Positions 60,925-64,000 of a DNA stretch of 64,000 bases are shown here, piece by piece. The position numbers and the translations under genes were made by a program. The notes beneath the pieces were generated by a model. That model made no database searches. It saw nothing but the letters and a program-made list of their open reading frames with translations, and was not told the DNA's origin. This DNA comes from Hormiphora californensis (Eukaryota > Ctenophora > Tentaculata > Cydippida > Pleurobrachiidae), in contig CM035355.1 of NCBI GenBank assembly GCA_020137815.1, forward strand, positions 4,071,520-4,135,519, read 5' to 3'. Numbering within the stretch: position 1 is the first letter of the stretch; each line of letters begins with the position of its first letter.

Positions 60925-62446
60925 TAGAGGATGTGTGTATGTGTTAGCAAGCGCAAGTAGCAGAAGCCCCCCCCCCCCTTAATAAAATTCAATGGACACA
61001 CACACATATTATTGAGTGTGGGTATTTTGAAAGAAGCTTCTAGCTTGCCGCGTGTATATATTTCTCATACACACGCACTGTTCAAAGCACCAATTAAAAC
61101 TCACAGACGTTCTATGCTGTTATATATGCTATAATTTGTTGAGAATGAACCATTTATATAGAAGCACTCACAGCTGCAAAAAAACTGTAAAAGTGTGGGA
61201 CTCGGGCTGAAAGTTTCTTAAAAGCATTTATGAGAGTTTGTTAATGGATACACCATGAGAGCAATATTTCCCATTTTCAATTTGTGGTAGCAAACACATG
61301 TGCTCCAATCAATAGTATCATGATAATGGGGGATATAATGCATAATATGACGTCATTATAACCTGCTAAGGTGTCCATGCACCGGTGGATAATATTCAAC
61401 TATATATTGGCACCGGTAAGTGGTAAACAAGGGAAGAACAAGAATAAGATACTGCTAATAAGATATTATATCTATATTCTATCATGAATAATATTGTACA
61501 GTTATAGTATAACAGTTATACTACCAATATACGAATAAGACAATTGTTACTCACCGTGGTCGGCGAAATATCGGCGGTAGTAATTACATCCATGATCCAT
61601 GTGTTCAAAACTTAGAAACCTCCGCGCTGTGGTAAAATCATGACCATTTGAGCTGAGTGCAATGATTTTCTCCCTGCTGGTCGCATTGTGTCCGTTCACC
61701 ATATCCGCGATGCCCTCGAACACAATCACCTGGTGCTTCGGACAAAATGGACCTTTTTTATCTTCTTCGAAGACTTCGTTTAGGAATTTGGGTGTAACAA
61801 GTAATAGATCATCGGGGTTTGCCTCGACACAATCTTCTAATGACGTTGTAGCTGCCCCTGACTTCAAGTTACTGAAATTGTTTACACCAACCGAACCGAC
61901 TGCCGAACCTGAATCATAGTCTACCAATATGCTCTGAGAGTCATAATGGACGAAACATTTTCGAGGGTTCACAGTCTCCGATCTCCCATCAACACCCTCA
62001 CCGGGTTCAGTCTTCTCAGCTCCGTCAGCTGGGGACCTGGTGTCACTACGATTGAACCGCTTGAAAAGCCCCAAATCGGAGCGAGAGCGCTGTTTCCTCC
62101 GTTCAGAGGTCTCCTTCGCTGTCTTTTTCTTACGGCCACCGCCTCCTCCAGAACTCTGGACCATGCCTTTGGTGGTTGAAACCTCAGTTGTGGTATGATG
62201 GGAGGTTGTAGTTGTAGTTGTTGTAGTGTGAGTGTAGTTGCTAGAAATCTGAACTGATCGTTGGACAGGAGGTTGTCGAGGTGTGTCATCGAGAGAATGT
62301 TGTCGCTTCTGGCCCACCTCGGGCTGAGGAGCAACTTGTGATGAGGGGGTTTTAGATTGATCCACATAATCGCTGGTCAATGTAAACACGATATCCACAA
62401 CATCGTCGTCCTCTATTTTGGAGTCGTCTAACACGGTCGTCTCCAT
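29688..62446 (-). CDS. SIPA1L: SIPA1-like RapGAP with PDZ domain and C-terminal coiled coil (27 exons found)
   Basis: A Rap GTPase-activating protein of the SIPA1/SPAR family. Exons from the start: 61555-62446, 60213-60340, 59115-59264, 56467-56565, 56146-56249, 55761-55918, 55318-55421, 54999-55145, 54381-54644, 54117-54229, 53787-53924, 53570-53685, 52479-52635, 47345-47509, 45302-45719, 44109-44243, 43870-44003, 43553-43694, 42533-42643, 41832-42263, 40993-41232, 40175-40363, 39409-39588, 39147-39237, 38858-39025, 30056-30134, 29688-29828. Phases close throughout except across 56566-59114, where at least one RapGAP exon is unresolved. The RapGAP domain runs from HVNYFGVSDPIGPIAISIR through RHIGNDIVTVIFQEPG to GPPISERM. 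A GWTS..LKLFYG segment follows, then a PDZ domain in exons 11-12 (LGKLGFHIQYEGIVGTV). A Ser/Pro-rich tail repeats KSKSxG motifs. The last two exons encode a leucine-rich coiled coil ending NQLATFTAWV, like SIPA1L termini. Confidence 0.92.
30955..31108. repeat. 36-38-bp minisatellite, left part
   Basis: Units of CTAGTCGAGTCTATCTAGG plus TTCTAAAACCTCTGCCACG. The same array resumes at 38561, so the intervening 7.45 kb appears to have been inserted into it. Confidence 0.8.
31430..33169. mobile_element. 1.74-kb DNA element with about 670-bp inverted arms and 4-bp TCTC duplication
   Basis: Ends CACGGTGCCCCTGAAGG and CCTTCAGGGGCACCGTG. TCTC is duplicated at the insertion point inside one 311-bp unit (31426-31429 and 33170-33173). 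The arms are 31430-32097 and 32499-33169 and align without indels except for one 3-bp gap near the inner end. About a third of positions differ between the arms, always G or T in the left arm against A or C in the reverse-complemented right arm. The outer 24 bp and inner 21 bp are unchanged. CAC..GTG ends with a 4-bp duplication would suit a CMC/Chapaev-type DNA transposon, which is inference. Confidence 0.9.
32151..32450 (-). CDS. open frame in the loop of the 1.74-kb element
   Basis: A 99-codon frame lies wholly in the unaltered loop and has ordinary base composition. It contains FHIIEEHLEEFIDYNLGRPL, FSEQELENAHSSWNALW and YNASHV before the stop. It recalls the C-terminal part of proteins carried by some invertebrate transposons (H..DH..EF, YSEQ..E..H..W..YKV), but I cannot name the family with confidence. 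It lacks an N-terminal catalytic region, so the element is presumably non-autonomous. Confidence 0.4.
   Translation of the reverse strand: MIQSGYRSAIQEFRDCLSTLRAYYGTSTTTKFHIIEEHLEEFIDYNLGRPLGMFSEQELENAHSSWNALWSNYKVNNMTSPHYKLQLGRAGLAYNASHV
37649..38008 (-). other. unassigned open frame in 3' tail of the array block
   Basis: Residues from RTLCRATRMYNVLEDKTGG to VSCFRKSSTLG look protein-like between 37799 and 37950, but no domain is recognised. It is antisense to the poly(A) tail, so it is not the coding frame of the proposed retroposon. It may be a captured exon fragment or chance. Confidence 0.25.
38561..38653. repeat. 36-38-bp minisatellite, right part
   Basis: Continuation of the array at 30955-31108 after the 7.45-kb block. 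Confidence 0.75.
39600..39848. repeat. (GA)n microsatellite at the exon 23 acceptor of SIPA1L
   Basis: On the gene's strand this is a roughly 240-bp TC tract lying 12 bp upstream of exon 39409-39588. It therefore forms an extremely long polypyrimidine tract at the 3' splice site. Confidence 0.85.
41441..41549. mobile_element. 109-bp hAT-type MITE, copy 2 (inverted)
   Basis: CAGGAACCGACCGGACC at one end and CGGTCGGTTCCTG at the other, flanked by GACACTGC on both sides (41433-41440 and 41550-41557). Its reverse complement matches the copy at 11829-11937 almost throughout and has exactly the same length. It lies in an intron of the SIPA1L gene. Confidence 0.93.
43005..43175. repeat. duplicated GC-rich hairpin unit (SIPA1L intron)
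   Basis: Two copies of a unit containing GCACGTGAATTTGAGCC, GCGGCGC and GCACGTGCGGTT(C/T)TTCCAGA, separated by TATAACGTTAATGTGTGTCT. A third, related unit is at about 53100-53215, in the loop of a foldback. This is a dispersed repeat of unknown class. The surrounding intron shows little else. Confidence 0.65.
43324..43525. repeat. 20-bp minisatellite next to a SIPA1L splice donor
   Basis: About ten units of ATAGAATCATGTACGTGACT with C/T variation, ending about 28 bp from the donor of exon 43553-43694. Confidence 0.9.
45737..46748. mobile_element. 1.0-kb foldback element in SIPA1L intron
   Basis: Starts TAGGCCAGTCATTTTTTG and ends GTGACTGGCCTA. The arms, about 480 bp each, meet near 46240 and are well conserved, with scattered differences of mixed type. 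Each arm carries part of the same open frame. The left end is only 17 bp upstream of the acceptor of exon 45302-45719, so the exon's upstream intron sequence is largely the element itself. Confidence 0.85.
47490..48065. repeat. GT-rich minisatellite (about 60-bp units) at exon 14 acceptor
   Basis: Repeats of GGGATGTCTAGGGAAGGGGG, GAGTTAGGGATATTATCC and GCTCCCGGGATGGTGGAC. On the gene strand each unit contains CCCCTAGACATCCC, so the acceptor sequence of exon 47345-47509 is present many times in the array. Confidence 0.85.
48361..48460. repeat. left copy of inverted repeat flanking the GPCR locus
   Basis: GTGGGACCTAATTTGA, AAAGCGGCCCACCACCATAT and ATATCACGTGATCTATGAC match, in inverse order and strand, the segment at about 52205-52300. 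Identity is moderate. It could be the two ends of one larger element or two independent insertions of a short repeat. Confidence 0.6.
49653..51514 (-). mobile_element. Penelope-like retroelement insertion, 5' truncated
   Basis: 1862 bp inserted in reverse orientation to the GPCR. It is flanked by TTCTATTC (49645-49652) and TTCTCTTC (51515-51522), an 8-bp target duplication with one mismatch. The coding frame begins inside the reverse transcriptase fold, so the 5' part is missing, as expected from incomplete target-primed reverse transcription. About 130 bp of 3' non-coding sequence follow the stop. Confidence 0.88.
49781..51492 (-). CDS. Penelope-like reverse transcriptase with GIY-YIG endonuclease (N-terminus missing)
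   Basis: An uninterrupted frame of about 570 codons with no start of its own; numbering below counts from position 51436. The reverse transcriptase blocks are FILMKDHKPGF (28-38), YDIEAFYPSI (101-110), MGAYDGAETCE (163-173), the catalytic YRDDGL (195-200) and INFLDTTMR (238-246). A Cys-rich linker follows (CNCKDKGSCPLDGKC, 414-428). The GIY-YIG nuclease starts at FLYIGLTGNSFKTR (447-460). This order is diagnostic of endonuclease-bearing Penelope-like elements. The frame has no stops, so the insertion is young, but it cannot be autonomous without its N-terminus. Confidence 0.95.
51714..51948. repeat. 36-bp tandem repeat at the GPCR 3' end
   Basis: About 6.5 units of AGAACGTATGTGAAGAGATC plus AAACTGAAGAGATCGC. 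The GPCR stop codon lies in the first unit (ATG TGA at 51717-51722 region). Confidence 0.9.
52169..52217. repeat. palindrome with CACGTG and TGACGTCA separated by poly(G)
   Basis: ATCACGTGACCTATGACGTC is mirrored after a run of nine G by GACGTCATAGATCACGTGAT. Each arm holds an E-box and a CRE-like site. Confidence 0.7.
52205..52300. repeat. right copy of inverted repeat flanking the GPCR locus
   Basis: Inverse match to 48361-48460. It shares GGGCCGCTTAG, AAATTAGGTCCCA and the CACGTGAT motif. Confidence 0.6.
52376..52441. mobile_element. 66-bp Tc1/pogo-type MITE
   Basis: CAGTCAGAGCCCGATTTACC at the left and CCCGGTAAATCGAGGTTCGAC at the right (inverted ends), flanked by TA on both sides. It is a relative of the element at 29458-29533. 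It lies 37 bp beyond the donor of exon 52479-52635. Confidence 0.8.
52759..53551. mobile_element. 0.79-kb foldback with a second repeat inside its loop
   Basis: Starts TAGTAGAGTCGATAACTAC and ends GTAGTTATCGACTCTACTA. The arms are about 52759-53033 and 53279-53551 and nearly identical. The centre (53036-53276) holds a GC-rich hairpin unit related to 43005-43175. The right end is 18 bp from the donor of exon 53570-53685. Confidence 0.87.
53930..54067. repeat. AT-rich minisatellite (TTAATTAG)n-type
   Basis: Repeats of GAGATAATTAGTTAATTA with variation, in the intron between exons 53787-53924 and 54117-54229. It starts within 6 bp of the exon 11 acceptor. Confidence 0.8.
57565..57627. mobile_element. 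hairpin transposon copy, no clear duplication
   Basis: Starts TTGCCTTGTTCGAACCTC and ends GGTTAGCCGTTAGAACATAACAA, in a SIPA1L intron. The flanks do not show a convincing 8-bp repeat. Similar but more diverged copies lie at about 22374-22406 and 42334-42390. Confidence 0.55.
58120..58900. other. homopolymer-rich stretch, probably unreliable sequence
   Basis: Successive runs such as CCCCCCCCGGG, TTTTTTTTGGGGG, CCCCAAAAGGGG and then long A/G runs form a block unlike anything else in the window. The pattern is typical of consensus error from low-quality reads rather than biology. The missing RapGAP exon of SIPA1L could be hidden here. Lys- and Phe-rich frames across it are artefacts. Confidence 0.6.
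60880..60983. repeat. (GA)n and poly(C) in SIPA1L intron 1
   Basis: A short GA tract at about 60880-60922 and a C run at about 60968-60979. The rest of the 61554-60341 intron shows no other feature. Confidence 0.75.
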
Positions 62447-63123
62447 GGCCTACTTGAGCATCGTACAGCTAATATCAAGAGCCATGTGCCATACTGATTT
62501 GGCTAAAATTTACATTTGTTAGTGGGAAATGGCACACGCTGTGAGCAACACGGCTATGGTAAAGCGGTAATGGAAAGTTTACGTTTTGCGTATATTGCAA
62601 AAACTGACGTAGCCGGTAGCCGTATCTATGAAATGCCCTGTCCTCAGTTTGCAAAATCTAAGCAGATATCAGGAAAAACAGTATGACAGATGTATGAACG
62701 TATCTACTCAAGTTCGAACATGGCTGCGGCTGTACGATGCAGGGACGGAGGTGGTCCATCGCCCAGCGTCCCTGTTCGTCTGGGGGCAGCTGCAGGGGTG
62801 GCAGTCAGGGGCGTGTGGGTGAAATCCCAAAAAGTAGGGCCCAGGGGTACAGCCCCGGTGGAGGTGTAAAAGGCAGAGCGGGGTGCAGGGAGCAGAACGT
62901 GTACGAGAAAGAGAAAACAAAAAAACAAGTGCCCAAACGAAAAGTTTGGAAGCAAAATTTTACAGCGCACTCGATTTTGCTCCGACGCGCAAAACATTTT
63001 GCGATCACGCCGCGCAACCTGCTTGAGCCGCGCAGGCGAACGAAGATTTTTTAAACTTTAAAAAAATCACTTCCAAACTTTTTTCCGAAAAGTTTTTACC
63101 GTCCGAAAAATCCAGAAAATATC
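62447..63123. promoter_or_regulatory. divergent promoter interval between SIPA1L and ARGLU1
   Basis: 677 bp separate the two start codons, which face away from each other. No TATA box is evident. The segment 62730-62890 is G/C-rich, consistent with a TATA-less bidirectional promoter. That it drives both genes is inferred from the arrangement only. Confidence 0.5.
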
Positions 63124-64000
63124 ATGGCTTCACCGTCCCCAAGCGCTTCAGTCGAGAAAGAGGAGGTTCCTGAACCTGTAGAACAGGAGGAGCAAGCTAA
63201 AGAGACCCCAAGAGAGGCTCCAAAGGAAAAAGAGCACAAGAAAAAGAAGAAAAAGGAGCGAAAACGTTCTCGTAGTCCACGAAAATCAAGAAAAGATAAA
63301 GAGAGGTCTTCTTCAGTAAAAAATGGACACGATTCAGATGGTGATAAATCTGATACAGATAGGAAATCCTCCAAAAAGCGTTCACCAAAGAATAGCAAAT
63401 CAAAATCACGATCCCGCAGCCCAGTCAAATCTCCTTCACGAACCAGGACCCCGCCATCACGAAACCGATCACCCGCATCCCGAACACGGTCCCCTATCAG
63501 AAAGAAACGCCGAAGTAGGTCTCGATCTACATCAGCAACACGGCGACGCCGTCGGTCACCTGTCGAACAACTTGATGAGTTTGGGCGGGTTCTATCCCTT
63601 CGGCGAAGAAGAGACTCCCCTGACAGAGAAAGAGAACGAGAACGAGAGAGGGAGAAAGAGAGAGAAAGAGAGAGGCCTACCAGGGGCTACGATATGTATG
63701 ATAAACGTGAAGACATACTGCGACGAAAGTAAGTAGTTCTGAATACCAATTGCCTATCTTGAATTGTTTTAACTATCCACTACCCCTCGACCCTCAGGCG
63801 TCAAGCGAACATTGAATCTAAACTGTCAGAATTGGAAACACAAAAGCTGATTGACGATTGTGTAAACAAACGAATAAAAGACGAAATTGAGAAGAAAGAT
63901 GCGGCTATCGATGTTGAAGTGTGCCGTCGAGTGGAAAATGCCAAATCAGTGATAGAGAAGCAACTGAGAGAGGAGCTTCAGGCTAAAAAGGAAGAGATGG
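63124..64000 (+). CDS. ARGLU1: ARGLU1, arginine- and glutamate-rich protein (3' part beyond window)
   Basis: ARGLU1 is a nuclear protein that works with Mediator and in pre-mRNA splicing. Exon 1 is 63124-63728 and exon 2 starts at 63798 and runs out of the window; the GT-AG junction keeps the frame (AA|G). The N-terminal 200 residues are acidic, then strongly Arg/Ser rich (KKRRSRSRSTSATRRRRRS), then DEFGRVLSLRRRRDSP, at the place of the conserved D.FGR..S motif. Exon 2 begins the Glu/Arg helix, RQANIESKLSELETQKLI to EKQLREELQAKKEEM, aligning with the vertebrate coiled region (R/K-V-E-E-A-K-x-I-M-E-K-Q-L). The RS domain is longer than in vertebrates. The start was chosen as the first ATG in frame. 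Confidence 0.93.

Overview
The window is nuclear DNA from an animal. It holds at least four intron-rich, spliceosomal genes whose products have clear metazoan relatives: MED24, an ATF7IP/MCAF-like protein, a SIPA1-like RapGAP and ARGLU1. It also holds one broken rhodopsin-like GPCR. Short GT-AG introns, short intergenic spaces, many (GA)n microsatellites and very many small hairpin elements suggest a compact early-branching invertebrate genome. A sponge or similar animal is possible; this is inference, and no species-level marker was seen.

Layout. 1-6650 is repeat territory: a duplicated coding-like unit of unknown identity, microsatellites, a non-LTR retrotransposon gag relic, a foldback and a 240-bp direct repeat. 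6654-11738 (+) is MED24 in 12 exons. 11739-14100 holds short mobile elements between two converging genes. 14101-20769 (-) is a 14-exon, 711-residue ATF7IP-like gene; all of its splice phases close. 20770-29687 has no gene I can support; it carries microsatellites, tiny hairpin transposons and a 1.56-kb near-perfect foldback. 29688-62446 (-) is a SIPA1L-type RapGAP gene of at least 27 exons. Its introns contain a tandem 311-bp array (31.1-37.7 kb), several foldbacks, and a GPCR on the opposite strand that is split by a Penelope-like retroelement. 63124 to the window end (+) is ARGLU1, divergent from SIPA1L across a 0.68-kb shared promoter interval.

Most notable region. One unit of the 311-bp array carries a 1.74-kb element with about 670-bp inverted arms. 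In every segment aligned by eye the arms differ only by G-versus-A and T-versus-C, always with the same polarity. This is what A-to-G change on the + strand of both arms would give. The array runs into a 3' tail ending in poly(A), and the whole block is bounded by a 13-bp repeat. A single explanation is that a + strand transcript folded at the inverted arms, was edited A-to-I, and was then reverse transcribed and inserted here.

The second notable item is a family of transposons only 31-51 bp long. Two copies have perfect 8-bp target duplications, and one has its empty site in a neighbouring duplicate.
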